A DNA stretch of 64,000 nucleotides from NCBI GenBank assembly GCA_002733415.1, contig NVVR01000006.1:1-64000 (forward strand), written 5' to 3'. Shown piece after piece: positions 25,723-34,337 of the stretch. Position numbers and translations under genes: made by a program. The notes under the pieces are model-generated. The model was not told the DNA's origin and did no database searches. It saw only the letters and a list, made by a program, of their open reading frames with translations. This stretch comes from Kordia sp. (GTDB taxonomy: Bacteria > Bacteroidota > Bacteroidia > Flavobacteriales > Flavobacteriaceae). Every line of letters starts with the position of its first letter. Position 1 is the stretch's first letter.

Positions 25723-26907
25723 TCAGTTCGTAGGCATTCTGTCAATATAGGTTTCCATATCTTTATCTCCTCTTCCAGATAGATTCACGACTACACAATC
25801 ATTAGGTGATAGCGCTAGTTTATCTAAAGCAGCTAGGGCATGAGCTGATTCTAAAGCAGGAATTATTCCTTCTATTTTGGTTAATTCATAGGCGGCATTT
25901 AAAGCTTCAGCATCGGTTACTCCAATAAAAGTTCCACGTCCACTTTTAAATAAGTGTGCATGTAGTGGTCCTACCCCAGGATAATCTAAGCCTGCAGAAA
26001 TTGAATAAGGCTCTGTGATTTGCCCTTCGCTATTCTGCATTAATAAAGTCTTGCTACCATGAATAATCCCCTCAGAACCTAACTGAGTAGTAGCAGCACT
26101 TTCCCCTGTAGCTACTCCCAAGCCATCAGCTTCAACTGCAATTAGTTCTACTTTTGGATTGTCTAAATAATGATAAAAAGCTCCAGCAGCATTACTACCT
26201 CCACCTACACAAGCAATAATTTTATCAGGATAATTTTTACCAGTCTTCTCTTCTAGTTGAATTTTCATTTCTTCACTAATGATCGATTGAAAACGTGCAA
26301 CCATATCAGGGTAAGGGTGTGGTCCTACAACTGATCCTATTAAGTAGTAAGTATCTACAGGGTTAGCTATCCAATCACGTATAGCTTCATTAGTCGCGTC
26401 TTTTAATGTTTTACTACCAGATGTAGCAGGACGAACTTCAGCTCCTAGCATTTTCATTCGTGCTACATTAGGTGCTTGACGTTGAATGTCAATCTCTCCC
26501 ATATATACAATGCACTCCAAGCCCATTAATGCGCAAACTGTAGCGGTAGCAACACCATGCTGTCCGGCACCGGTTTCAGCAATAATTCTGTTTTTACCCA
26601 TTTTCTGGGCTAACAAAATTTGTCCAACGGTATTATTTATTTTGTGTGCCCCTGTATGATTTAAATCTTCTCGTTTTAAATAGATGGTGCTATTGTATTT
26701 TTTTGATAGATTTTTAGCCAAATATAAAGGGGTAGGTCTGCCTACATAATCCTTTAATAAGGACTTATATTCTTTTTGAAATTCTTTGGACTCTATTATT
26801 TTTAGGTATTGTTCCTTTAATTCATTTACATTATGATGTAACATTTCAGGGATGTAAGCACCGCCAAAATCACCGTAAAATCCTTTTTCGTTAACTGTGT
26901 AATTCAT
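25723..26907 (-). CDS. trpB: Tryptophan synthase beta chain
   Basis: PLP enzyme that joins indole and L-serine to make tryptophan. It is 394 residues, standard TrpB1 length, starting [23 protein letters not shown]. The PLP lysine lies in [14 protein letters not shown], the indole-tunnel Glu in [11 protein letters not shown], the phosphate loop in [14 protein letters not shown], and the Ser that binds the PLP ring nitrogen in [12 protein letters not shown] 57-base gap separates it from trpF, without an obvious terminator, so co-transcription is expected. It pairs with trpA immediately downstream. Confidence 0.97.
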   Translation of the reverse strand: MNYTVNEKGFYGDFGGAYIPEMLHHNVNELKEQYLKIIESKEFQKEYKSLLKDYVGRPTPLYLAKNLSKKYNSTIYLKREDLNHTGAHKINNTVGQILLAQKMGKNRIIAETGAGQHGVATATVCALMGLECIVYMGEIDIQRQAPNVARMKMLGAEVRPATSGSKTLKDATNEAIRDWIANPVDTYYLIGSVVGPHPYPDMVARFQSIISEEMKIQLEEKTGKNYPDKIIACVGGGSNAAGAFYHYLDNPKVELIAVEADGLGVATGESAATTQLGSEGIIHGSKTLLMQNSEGQITEPYSISAGLDYPGVGPLHAHLFKSGRGTFIGVTDAEALNAAYELTKIEGIIPALESAHALAALDKLALSPNDCVVVNLSGRGDKDMETYIDRMPTN

Positions 26908-26964
26908 TATTAATATTTTTGTATTCTCTAATGAGGTTATTTTTTTTGATAAAAGATATTGCTG

Positions 26965-27585
26965 TTAGTATCCGCTTCTTATAGTTTTACTAAAGTATTT
27001 AATTTTATCAATATTTTTTAATGCAGGAGCTAGTTCAAAACCACTATTAATATCGACTCCTATAAATTGTGGATGTGTTATTTTTTTAAGTTCATCACCC
27101 ATAGTATCATCAATTCCTCCGCTTAATAAAAAAGGTGTTTCTCCTTTGTATTTACTAAGTAGTTTCCAATTAAATGTAATTCCGTTTCCTCCAGCTTGTT
27201 TTCCGAAAGCATCAAATAAAAGATAGTCGCATGCTGACTTATAGAGTTTTAAATTTGAAAAATCAAATTCTTCAGAAACATTAAAAGCTTTAATCACTCC
27301 CACTTCAAGTTTCTTTATTTCGGCACAAAACTCAGGAGATTCTGTTCCGTGTAATTGAATATAATCAAGATGGTATTGTTTTATCTTGTTAATGATAAAT
27401 TCCTTGGATTCATTTACGAAAACACCAACTCGATTAATGCTTTTTGGAGTATCCATCAGAACAGTTTCGGAAACATTTCTTGAAGATTTCTCATGAAATA
27501 TAAATCCGATAAAATCAGGTTGTATTTCCGAGAGCTCTTTAATATTAGCACTATTTCGCATGCCGCAAACTTTTAGTTTAAGCAT
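26965..27585 (-). CDS. trpF: Phosphoribosylanthranilate isomerase
   Basis: Amadori isomerase converting phosphoribosylanthranilate to CdRP. The 206-residue barrel has KVCGMRNSANI with the catalytic Cys (general base), PDFIGFIFHEKSSR, VGVFVN, YIQLHGTESPEFC, LLFDAFGKQAGGNGITFNW with the catalytic Asp, FLLSGGI and GVDINSGFE. All are intact. It overlaps trpC by eight bases, indicating translational coupling within the operon. It is a separate gene here, not fused to trpC as in enterics. Confidence 0.96.
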   Translation of the reverse strand: MLKLKVCGMRNSANIKELSEIQPDFIGFIFHEKSSRNVSETVLMDTPKSINRVGVFVNESKEFIINKIKQYHLDYIQLHGTESPEFCAEIKKLEVGVIKAFNVSEEFDFSNLKLYKSACDYLLFDAFGKQAGGNGITFNWKLLSKYKGETPFLLSGGIDDTMGDELKKITHPQFIGVDINSGFELAPALKNIDKIKYFSKTIRSGY

Positions 27586-28375
27586 GACTGTTCTTATTTA
27601 TTTTTTCAATAAATTCGGAACACGCTTGTCCAGGGTTTTCAGTCTTCATAAAATTTTCACCAATTAAAAAACCATCAAAACCTTGTGCTCTTAAATAATC
27701 AATGTTTTTATAATCGCTAATGCCACTTTCTGCAATTTTTATAGTATCTGATGGTAATGATTTCGCTAAACGAATGGCATTATCAAAATCAACTTCAAAT
27801 GTTTTTAAATTTCGGTTATTAATTCCTACAATACTTATTTCAGGAATGTATTTGTCTAGCTCTTCATTGGTGTGAATTTCTAGCAATACTTCTAATCCTA
27901 AATTATGCGCTAAAGTGGTGAATTGTTTAATTTCAGCTTTTGTCAATACAGCAGCAATTAATAAAATTGCATTTGCACCAATAGACTTTGCTTCAATAAT
28001 TTGATACTCATCTATGGTGAAATCTTTTCGTAATATAGGAATGTTGTTTACTTTTCGAGCGGCAAGTACATCATCATTAGTTCCTCCAAAAAATTTTGTA
28101 TCTGTTAATACAGATAGGGCAGAAGCTCCAGCATTACTGTATCCGACAGAAACATTTGGAACCAATGCAGTTTCATTTATAATCCCTTTTGAAGGAGATT
28201 TTCGTTTGAATTCTGCAATTATTCCTGACTTGTCATCTCGTAGAATATATTCTTTTAAAGAAATTTTTGGAGCTAAAAAATAACTGCTTTTTTCCAATGA
28301 TTGTATTGATTGAATTTCTTTAGCTGCAGCAACTTCAGTTTTTTTATGTGCGATGATTTTATCTAATATATTCAT
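27578..28375 (-). CDS. trpC: Indole-3-glycerol phosphate synthase
   Basis: Closes the indole ring by decarboxylating CdRP to indole-3-glycerol phosphate. At 265 residues it has the typical N-terminal helix (NILDKIIAHKKTEVAAAKE), IIAEFKRKSPSKGIIN with the catalytic Lys, VLTDTKFFGGTNDD, ILRKDFTIDEYQI with the second catalytic Lys, LEVLLEIHTNEEL, GINNRNLKTFEVD, AESGI and GFLIGENFMKT. It is coupled to trpF downstream and follows trpD after two bases. No anomalies are seen. Confidence 0.97.
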   Translation of the reverse strand: MNILDKIIAHKKTEVAAAKEIQSIQSLEKSSYFLAPKISLKEYILRDDKSGIIAEFKRKSPSKGIINETALVPNVSVGYSNAGASALSVLTDTKFFGGTNDDVLAARKVNNIPILRKDFTIDEYQIIEAKSIGANAILLIAAVLTKAEIKQFTTLAHNLGLEVLLEIHTNEELDKYIPEISIVGINNRNLKTFEVDFDNAIRLAKSLPSDTIKIAESGISDYKNIDYLRAQGFDGFLIGENFMKTENPGQACSEFIEKINKNSHA

Positions 28376-28377
28376 GA

Positions 28378-29409
28378 TTATCGTATAACTTGAGTTAAAC
28401 TAGCCAATGCTTTTCCTGATGCTAAAGATTCTTTAGCTATAAAAATACAATCTTGTAAGCTTTTAGTTGGTTCCAGACAATGTATAGCGTGTGAAGCATT
28501 TGCCAAGACTACATTTTGTTGCGATTGAGTTCCTTTGTTTTCCAATACATTAGTGAAAATAGTAGCAGCTTCTTTTATAGTATTTCCTCCAAAAATAGCT
28601 TCTTGACTGTGTTGAGGGAAGCCAATTTGTTCAGGGGATAATAAAGCCTCACTAGTATTGGAATATTTTTTGAATTTTCCAGTAAGCGAAATTTCATCAT
28701 ATCCATCTAAACTGTATAATATGCTATAATTTTTACCTGACTTTTGTAGCATATAATTATAGATTCTCGCAATTTCTAAATTAAATACGCCTACCAGTTG
28801 ATTTTGGGGATTACTAGGATTTACTAAAGGGCCTAGCATATTAAAAAAGGTTTTAATCCCTAGTTCTTTTCTAATTGGTGCTACATTTTTCATAGCAGGA
28901 TGAAATAATGGCGCATGCATCATACAAAAATTAGCAGTATCCAATTGTCGTTTTAAAACAGACTCGTCATTGGTAAACTGATAACCTAAATGTTCTAATA
29001 CATTTGACGATCCGCATGATGAGGATACTCCGTAGTTACCGTGTTTAGCAACTTTATATCCTGCTCCTGCAACTACAAATGCTGCTAATGTAGAGATGTT
29101 AAAAGTATCTTTTCCATCACCTCCTGTTCCGCAAACATCAATGGTGTTAAAATCAGAGAAATCTACTTTTAAACACAAGTCTAATAATGCATTTTGAAAA
29201 CCTGTTAATTCATCTGCAGAAATATTTCGCATTAAAAAAATGGTTAAAAATGCGGCTATTTGTGAGTTGTTAAAATCACCTTTTCCAATACGAGTTAGTG
29301 TTTCGTATGCTTGTTCTTTAGTTAGTTTTTGATGATCGAATAATTGATTTAATCCTATCATCGGATTAACTTTTTTGATATTGTTCAAAATTGGAGTTTC
29401 CATATCCAT
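28378..29409 (-). CDS. trpD: Anthranilate phosphoribosyltransferase
   Basis: Transfers the phosphoribosyl group of PRPP to anthranilate. The 343-residue protein has NSQIAAFLTIFLM, the PRPP loop VCGTGGDGKDTFNIST, KHGNYGVSSSCGSSNVLEHLG, FCMMHAPLFHPAMKNVAPIRKELGI and FFNMLGPLVNP, all diagnostic. The annotated ATG at 29409 gives a short extra leader; ATG 29361 (MIGLNQLFDH) would fit the family length equally well. About 75 bases upstream separate it from trpG, occupied by a half-copy of an intergenic repeat. Confidence 0.96.
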   Translation of the reverse strand: MDMETPILNNIKKVNPMIGLNQLFDHQKLTKEQAYETLTRIGKGDFNNSQIAAFLTIFLMRNISADELTGFQNALLDLCLKVDFSDFNTIDVCGTGGDGKDTFNISTLAAFVVAGAGYKVAKHGNYGVSSSCGSSNVLEHLGYQFTNDESVLKRQLDTANFCMMHAPLFHPAMKNVAPIRKELGIKTFFNMLGPLVNPSNPQNQLVGVFNLEIARIYNYMLQKSGKNYSILYSLDGYDEISLTGKFKKYSNTSEALLSPEQIGFPQHSQEAIFGGNTIKEAATIFTNVLENKGTQSQQNVVLANASHAIHCLEPTKSLQDCIFIAKESLASGKALASLTQVIR

Positions 29410-29430
29410 GTTGTTTTTTATTCAAAACAC

Positions 29431-29473
29431 TATTCTCGATACAATTTTCTATTGAAAATCACTCGAATTGATG
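29431..29473 (-). repeat. Half-copy of the GTATCGAG intergenic repeat inside the trp operon
   Basis: On the minus strand it reads CGAGTGATTTTC...GAAAATTGTATCGAGAATAG, matching the left arm of the element at 39351-39472. It lies between trpG and trpD. Confidence 0.7.
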
Positions 29474-29483
29474 TGTCTTGGTA

Positions 29484-30056
29484 TTAGATGTCTAAAAAAT
29501 TATTAATGATTTCTTTACCATGTTCAGTTAAAATTGACTCTGGGTGGTATTGTACCCCATACACATTGTAGTCCTGATGTTTGATTGACATGATTTGATC
29601 ATTATCATCTTTTGAAGTGACTATTAATTTATTGGGGAAATTATCATTTGAAATTACCCAACTATGATATCGACCAACTTCTATCCTTTCAGGAAGGTTT
29701 TTATATAATAAATCACTTGTTTTAGTTATTGTTATAGGTGTTGCAACACCATGAAATACATTATTAAGGTTTTCCAAAGACCCACCAAACACTTCGCCAA
29801 TTGCTTGCATTCCTAAACAGACTCCTAATATTTTTTTGGTAGAAGCGTAACGTTCAATGACAGCTTTTAATATTCCTGCATCCTCTGGTAAACCTGGACC
29901 AGGAGAAAGTACAATGGTGCTGTATTTGTCAATAGCTTCAATAGAAATTTCATCATTTCTAAATACATCAACTTCATAATTTGGATTTGATTCAATATAA
30001 TGCACTAAATTGTAAGTGAATGAATCGTAATTGTCAAGTACTATTATCTTTTCCAT
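29484..30056 (-). CDS. trpG: Anthranilate synthase component II (glutamine amidotransferase)
   Basis: Class-I glutaminase that supplies ammonia to TrpE. The 190-residue protein starts MEKIIVLDNYDSFTYNLVHYIE and shows VLSPGPGLPEDAG (oxyanion strand), the catalytic-Cys elbow ILGVCLGMQAIGEVFGG, and the His/Glu pair in GVQYHPESILTEHG. The triad is complete. It is 185 bases downstream of trpE, a gap filled with repeat hairpins. The protein may double for p-aminobenzoate synthesis, as in some bacteria, but nothing here tests that. Confidence 0.97.
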   Translation of the reverse strand: MEKIIVLDNYDSFTYNLVHYIESNPNYEVDVFRNDEISIEAIDKYSTIVLSPGPGLPEDAGILKAVIERYASTKKILGVCLGMQAIGEVFGGSLENLNNVFHGVATPITITKTSDLLYKNLPERIEVGRYHSWVISNDNFPNKLIVTSKDDNDQIMSIKHQDYNVYGVQYHPESILTEHGKEIINNFLDI

Positions 30057-30068
30057 AAGCTCATGCTG

Positions 30069-30180
30069 CTTCCTAAAGGAAGGGTTTTTATTGTTTTAAT
30101 CCCACCTAGTGGGTTTTATTCACCGAGGTTTGTCTCGAACTACAACTATTATTGTTAATTCATACCTCGTGTATTTGTAT
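30069..30180. repeat. Array of hairpins between trpE and trpG (CCTCGT-family, copy 3)
   Basis: Three units in a row. CTTCCTAAAGGAAG is at 30069-30082 and CCCACCTAGTGGG at 30101-30113. A third element (30121-30180) shares ACTACAACTATTATTGTT and CATACCTCGTGT with the copy at 4612-4676. In that element CGAGGT pairs with ACCTCG. Confidence 0.7.
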
Positions 30181-30241
30181 CAAGGATATTTTTTTTATGT
30201 TTTGCTTCAATTCTTTCTCTTTAGAGAGGTTAAAAGCTTTT

Positions 30242-31630
30242 TTATATTTTTTCTGCTAAGGTTAAGGCTTGTTTTAAAGCACCTAGCTTATTATTTACTT
30301 CTTGTAATTCTTTTTCTTCATTTGAGTTTACCGTAACACCAGCTCCAGCTTGACTGTATAAGGTGTTATTCTTACTCATAAAACTTCTGATGGTAATGGC
30401 ATGATTTACGCTTCCGTCAAAACCAAAGATACCAATTGCACCACCATAAAACCCTCTGTTTTGGTTTTCATATTTATTAATCAATTGCATTGCTTTGTAT
30501 TTTGGAGCTCCAGAAAGTGTTCCGGCTGGGAAAGTATCTGCAAACATTTGTATGGCATCATCGTCTTTGTTTTCTGCTTCAACTTCAGACACCAAATGAA
30601 TTACATGACTGTAAAATTGCACTTCTTTGTAGGTTTTTATAGTTACATTTTTTCCATGTCTACTCAAATCATTTCTCGCTAAATCTACCAACATAGTATG
30701 TTCGGCATTTTCTTTGGGATCTTTTGCTAATGCTTCAGCAAGTTGCTGATCTTCTACATCGTTTCCAGTACGTTTGAAAGTTCCGGCTATTGGGTTGATA
30801 GTTGTTTTACCATTAGCAACTTTTAATTGAGCTTCTGGTGATGAACCGAATAATTTAAAATCGCCAAAATCAAAATAGAATAAATATGGTGACGGATTAA
30901 TAGAACGCAAGGCTCTATATACGTTAAAATCATCGCCATTAAATTTTTGAGAAAATTGTCTAGAAAGGACTACTTGAAAAACATCACCTAATTGGCAGTG
31001 TTCTTTTCCTTTAGTAACCATGTCCTTAAATTCTTGGTCGGTTATGTTAGAAGCTTGATTCCCTTCTAAATTGAAATGATACTGTGGATGGTTGTTATTT
31101 TTCACCAATCGTTCAATGCTAGTAATTTCAGAAACGGTCCCTTCAGGGCAGTTTTCTAAAATTGTCATTTCATTTTTAAAATGATCTATTTGAATAATAA
31201 ACTGAAATAACGAATACATCATTTCAGGAGTAGTATTTTTCTTTTTGTGTCCATCTAAGCTAATAGTGTCAAAATACTGAATAGCATCATAGCTACAGTA
31301 TCCGAAAATTCCATTGGTAACTTTATCGTTTTTTTCAACATCAAACCCTGAAATAAAATTTTGTAAATGAGTGGTTACTTCTTTCTTATTTGATACAGTA
31401 ACTTTTTGTTCTGTGCCTAAAATACTTGTAGTTACTATACTCCCATTAACTGTAAATGTTGCTATAGGTTTTAAGCAAATAAAAGAGAAATTATTCTCGT
31501 TGCCATGATAGTCAGAACTTTCTAACAAAAAACTATTATGAAATTGATCACGTAGTTTTAAGTATAAACCTACTGGTGTTATAGTGTCTGACAGACTTGT
31601 GGATGTTAATGTATTTATGTTCATTTTCAA
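30242..31630 (-). CDS. trpE: Anthranilate synthase component I
   Basis: Makes anthranilate from chorismate with ammonia from TrpG. The 462-residue protein has the chorismate-binding core: GDVFQVVLSRQFSQKF, PSPYLFYFDFGDFKLFGSSPEA, INPIAGTFKRTGND, AEHTMLVDLARNDLSRHG, VIHLVSEVEAE, FPAGTLSGAPKYKAMQLI and YSQAGAGVTVNS. LESSDY near residue 38 lies in the N-terminal feedback domain, where Trp usually binds (LLES motif), so allosteric inhibition is likely. It begins directly after the attenuator hairpin at 31641-31672. Confidence 0.97.
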   Translation of the reverse strand: MKMNINTLTSTSLSDTITPVGLYLKLRDQFHNSFLLESSDYHGNENNFSFICLKPIATFTVNGSIVTTSILGTEQKVTVSNKKEVTTHLQNFISGFDVEKNDKVTNGIFGYCSYDAIQYFDTISLDGHKKKNTTPEMMYSLFQFIIQIDHFKNEMTILENCPEGTVSEITSIERLVKNNNHPQYHFNLEGNQASNITDQEFKDMVTKGKEHCQLGDVFQVVLSRQFSQKFNGDDFNVYRALRSINPSPYLFYFDFGDFKLFGSSPEAQLKVANGKTTINPIAGTFKRTGNDVEDQQLAEALAKDPKENAEHTMLVDLARNDLSRHGKNVTIKTYKEVQFYSHVIHLVSEVEAENKDDDAIQMFADTFPAGTLSGAPKYKAMQLINKYENQNRGFYGGAIGIFGFDGSVNHAITIRSFMSKNNTLYSQAGAGVTVNSNEEKELQEVNNKLGALKQALTLAEKI

Positions 31631-31640
31631 TTTTGTGTAT

Positions 31641-31672
31641 AAAAAAAGGCTTACCGAAAACGGTAAGCCTTT
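31641..31672 (-). terminator. trp operon attenuator terminator
   Basis: On the minus strand AAGGCTTACCG-TTTT-CGGTAAGCCTT is a perfect 11-base stem followed by a T run. It stands between the leader peptide stop and the trpE ATG, 10 bases before the latter. Confidence 0.9.
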
Positions 31673-31698
31673 GTTATGAGTTATATATAAACAGGTTA

Positions 31699-31767
31699 CT
31701 AGTTCACGATTATTGAGTTAAATCGGAACCACTGCCAGTTTGTGTTATTTGTTGTAATAGTATTCAT
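31699..31767 (-). CDS. trpL: trp operon leader peptide
   Basis: A 22-residue reading frame from ATG 31765-31767 to TAG 31699-31701, beginning MNTITTNNTNWQWFR. Residues 11 and 13 are the only tryptophans (TGG CAG TGG). It sits directly behind a good promoter and 27 bases before a perfect intrinsic terminator heading trpE. This is the arrangement of ribosome-mediated attenuation: when Trp-tRNA is scarce the ribosome stalls on the WQW codons. The sequence just after its stop (GTAACCTGTTT) can then pair with the 5' arm of the terminator (AAAGGCTTAC). With ample Trp the ribosome reaches the stop codon and covers that region, so the terminator forms. Confidence 0.85.
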   Translation of the reverse strand: MNTITTNNTNWQWFRFNSIIVN

Positions 31768-31775
31768 GTTGAGGA

Positions 31776-31808
31776 CAAAGTTATGTAAAAAAAACTTTCT
31801 GATGCAAA
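31776..31808 (-). promoter_or_regulatory. trp operon promoter
   Basis: On the minus strand TTTG (31805-31808), a 21-base spacer, then TAACTTTG (31776-31783). Both boxes match the Bacteroidetes consensus. Only eight bases separate the -7 box from the trpL ATG, so the leader mRNA should be nearly leaderless. Confidence 0.7.
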
Positions 31809-31819
31809 TAAATAGCAAT

Positions 31820-33052
31820 TTATTTTTTCAAATTCACAATTCGTTGTAATAAACTTGGGTGTGAATAATGAAACCAAACATAGGTTGGGTGAGGGGTAAG
31901 GTTACTTAAACTGTTCTTCGATAATTTTTTTAAGGAGCTAATTAAATCATCTGAATTATGTGTTTCTTTAGCATAGTGATCAGCTTGATATTCAAATTTT
32001 CGAGACAAACTATTCATAAATAACCCTGTAATTTCTGAAATAGGACTGTATAACATTCCGAAAGCAATCATTCCGATATGAAAGGAAGGGATGGATACTC
32101 CAAGGGCTTCTGAAAGTATAGGGCTACTAATAAACAACGATAATAGCCATAATGTAAAGCCAGTAAGTAATAATGAAAGTACTAAGTTATAAATAATATG
32201 CTTGCATTTGTAATGTCCTACTTCATGCGCTAATACCGCTACAATTTCATCTTCCTCTAAATCGGTTATTAAAGTATCATAAAGTGTGATTCTTTTCTGG
32301 CTACCAAAACCTGAAAAGTAAGCATTTGCTTTGGTGCTTCTCTTAGAGCCATCAATCACAAAAACGTTGTCCAATTGAAAACCTGCTTTATTGGTATAAG
32401 CAGCAATCTTATCTCTTAAAGAACCTTCTTCTAAAGGAGTCTGTTTGTTGAATAAAGGCACAATAAGTTTGGCATAAAACATATTCATAAACAAGCTAAA
32501 AACAGCTACTAAAGCCCATGCGTATAACCAAAAATTACTGCCAGAAAATTCGTAAAACCAAATGATTAATGCTAAAACTCCTCCACCAAGTACAGCACTC
32601 ATCAACCATCCTTTTACTTTGTCAATGAAAAATAACTTTTTAGTAGATTTATTAAAACCGAATTTTTCTTCAATTACAAAAGTATGGTAATATGAAAAAG
32701 GAGTAGTGATGATATCAGAGCCTATCATAATTATCCCAAAGAATATTAAGGCTATTAAAATGTTGTTATCAGTAAAGGTTCTGGCATAATCGTCAACTAT
32801 TCTAAAGCCGTCAAAAAATAGAAACCCTAAGGTAAGTAGTATAGAAAACAATGATGAAATGTTTCCAAATTTGTTATTTGTAAGTTTATATACTTGTGAT
32901 TTTTTATATTCCTCAGCGTCATATACATCTTTTAACTCTTCAGGAAGTTCATCATTGTAATGTTTTGCGTTGAGGTAGTCTAAAAATTTATCGAGAATAA
33001 AATCGAATAGAAGAATACCAATGATGATGTAAAATATAGTTTGTGCAGACAT
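31820..33052 (-). CDS. M48 zinc metallopeptidase, Ste24/CAAX-protease type
   Basis: A 410-residue multi-spanning membrane protease. The catalytic motif VLAHEVGHYKCKH carries the HExxH zinc ligands and catalytic Glu, and SRKFEYQADHYA supplies the third ligand (Glu). The N-terminal half has hydrophobic helices with FVIEEKFGFNKST, an Ste24 signature. Eukaryotic Ste24 trims prenylated proteins; bacterial members probably act in membrane protein quality control, as HtpX does. The length fits Ste24 rather than HtpX (about 290). It is oriented with the trp operon downstream, but that operon has its own promoter and attenuator. Confidence 0.92.
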   Translation of the reverse strand: MSAQTIFYIIIGILLFDFILDKFLDYLNAKHYNDELPEELKDVYDAEEYKKSQVYKLTNNKFGNISSLFSILLTLGFLFFDGFRIVDDYARTFTDNNILIALIFFGIIMIGSDIITTPFSYYHTFVIEEKFGFNKSTKKLFFIDKVKGWLMSAVLGGGVLALIIWFYEFSGSNFWLYAWALVAVFSLFMNMFYAKLIVPLFNKQTPLEEGSLRDKIAAYTNKAGFQLDNVFVIDGSKRSTKANAYFSGFGSQKRITLYDTLITDLEEDEIVAVLAHEVGHYKCKHIIYNLVLSLLLTGFTLWLLSLFISSPILSEALGVSIPSFHIGMIAFGMLYSPISEITGLFMNSLSRKFEYQADHYAKETHNSDDLISSLKKLSKNSLSNLTPHPTYVWFHYSHPSLLQRIVNLKK

Positions 33053-33123
33053 GTTGTTTTAATTAATAATTAATAATGAACAATGAATAATGTGTGATTA
33101 GTGGTGAGTAATTAACAATTCAA

Positions 33124-33468
33124 TTATTCTTTTGAAGAGTCTATTATCTTGTAAAGTATTTTTAGAATGCTGGTAAGCTCATTATTTAAGACATCAAATT
33201 CTTCTGTAGAAATATAATCGGTGTCTTTAAGTATTCTAAGCCAATAATTTGTTTCCCTTGCTTCCTTATATGAAATGGACATTTTTGCTCTAAAGTCTTT
33301 TTTTGAAATTCCCCCAATGGCTTCTTCTACATTAGCTCCAATAGAAGTTCCTGATTTTAAAATTTGTTTTGATAAAACATATTCATTTTTTGCGATTAAT
33401 TTTTTACTAAGTAGTACTATTTTAACAGCAAAATCAAATGTCTTAGTCGCAATTATATTTTCTTTCAT
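33124..33468 (-). CDS. Four-helix bundle protein (23S rRNA intervening-sequence/S23 type)
   Basis: A 114-residue all-helical protein with the family pattern: FDFAVKIVLLSKKL, LSKQILKSGTSIGANVEEAIGGISKKDFRAKMSISYKEARETNYWLRILKDT, then a last amphipathic helix. The pattern S.QI..SG.SI..NV.EA and the W/Y cluster are diagnostic. Members were first seen inside 23S rRNA insertions; this one is a free-standing gene with no rRNA nearby. The fold forms pentamers in relatives, and a function is not established. A second, different member is at 62739-63101. Confidence 0.85.
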   Translation of the reverse strand: MKENIIATKTFDFAVKIVLLSKKLIAKNEYVLSKQILKSGTSIGANVEEAIGGISKKDFRAKMSISYKEARETNYWLRILKDTDYISTEEFDVLNNELTSILKILYKIIDSSKE

Positions 33469-33498
33469 GTGAAATAATTATTAGACAATCGTTCATTG

Positions 33499-34293
33499 TT
33501 AATTAAATTTCCGTTGTCTTTTCGCTTCAAAAATCAAAATACCTGCAGCAACTGATACATTCATAGAATCTATTTGTCCTTGCATAGGGATAATAATGTT
33601 TTGTTTAGCAGCATCACGCCATTCCTGACTCAGTCCAGTAGCCTCTGTTCCTACAACAATAGCTGATGCTTGAGTGTAATCTTCTTGATGATACTCGTTT
33701 GAATTTTGTAAAGTAGCCGCGTAAATATGGATGTTATTTGCTGCTAGGAAAGCAATAATTTCTTCTGTAGTTCCTGTAGCCATTTGGTTAGTAAACACGC
33801 AGCCTACGCTAGAGCGAATAATATTAGGATTGTACAAATCTGTTTTTGGGTTTGCAATAAAAATAGCATCTACATTGGCAGCATCAGCAGTACGTAAAAT
33901 AGCACCAATATTTCCCGGTTTTTCTGGAGCTTCTGCTATTAGGATAAGCGGAGTATCTGTATTGAATGTTATAGCGTCTAAAGAATTTGTTTTTGTTTTT
34001 ACAATGGCAACTACCCCTTCTGTAGAACTTCTGTATGCGATCTTCTGATGTACTTCTCTAGAAACACTAATAGTGTTAATTTGTTGATCTGTTAATTTAT
34101 TGATTTTGGCTTCTGAAACTAACTCTTTATATAATAAAACAGTATCTATTTCATAGCCTCCTTTTAAAGCTAGCTCTAATTCTCTGATTCCTTCTACCGT
34201 AAACAAACCTTCCTTTTTACGAAGCCTTGATTTTTCTTGTAATTGGAGCACTTTTTTTACCAGTGCATTTTGTGTACTACTAATATATTGCAT
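33499..34293 (-). CDS. SpoU-family RNA 2'-O-methyltransferase (RlmB/TsnR-like)
   Basis: A 264-residue methyltransferase with an N-terminal substrate-binding domain (SRLRKKEGLFTVEGIRELELAL, residues about 22-43), an L30e-like module absent from TrmH. The SPOUT domain has motif 1 EKPGNIGAILRTADAANVDA, motif 2 IVVGTEATGLSQEW and motif 3 IPMQGQIDSMNVSVAAGIL. It probably methylates rRNA; the exact nucleotide cannot be assigned from sequence. A TATATTTG box (34298-34305, minus strand) ends four bases before its ATG, so the transcript may be leaderless. It is divergent from the T9SS repeat protein. Confidence 0.9.
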   Translation of the reverse strand: MQYISSTQNALVKKVLQLQEKSRLRKKEGLFTVEGIRELELALKGGYEIDTVLLYKELVSEAKINKLTDQQINTISVSREVHQKIAYRSSTEGVVAIVKTKTNSLDAITFNTDTPLILIAEAPEKPGNIGAILRTADAANVDAIFIANPKTDLYNPNIIRSSVGCVFTNQMATGTTEEIIAFLAANNIHIYAATLQNSNEYHQEDYTQASAIVVGTEATGLSQEWRDAAKQNIIIPMQGQIDSMNVSVAAGILIFEAKRQRKFN

Positions 34294-34297
34294 GTTG

Positions 34298-34305
34298 CAA
34301 ATATA
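34298..34305 (-). promoter_or_regulatory. -7 element abutting the SpoU methyltransferase start
   Basis: The minus strand reads TATATTTG-CAAC-ATG. Since transcription starts a few bases past this box, initiation would fall at or next to the ATG. Confidence 0.5.
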
Positions 34306-34337
34306 CTGCTATGCTATTCATTGTCAGTTAAAAAATG

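Noticed and set aside
29410..30241. CRISPR-like array in the trp gaps
   Set aside because: The hairpins differ in sequence and spacing and there are no regularly spaced identical repeats; no array was seen elsewhere in the window.
33053..33123. Short ATTAATTA tandem runs between the Ste24-like gene and the four-helix gene
   Set aside because: Simple AT-rich sequence typical of these gaps; too irregular to call a repeat element.
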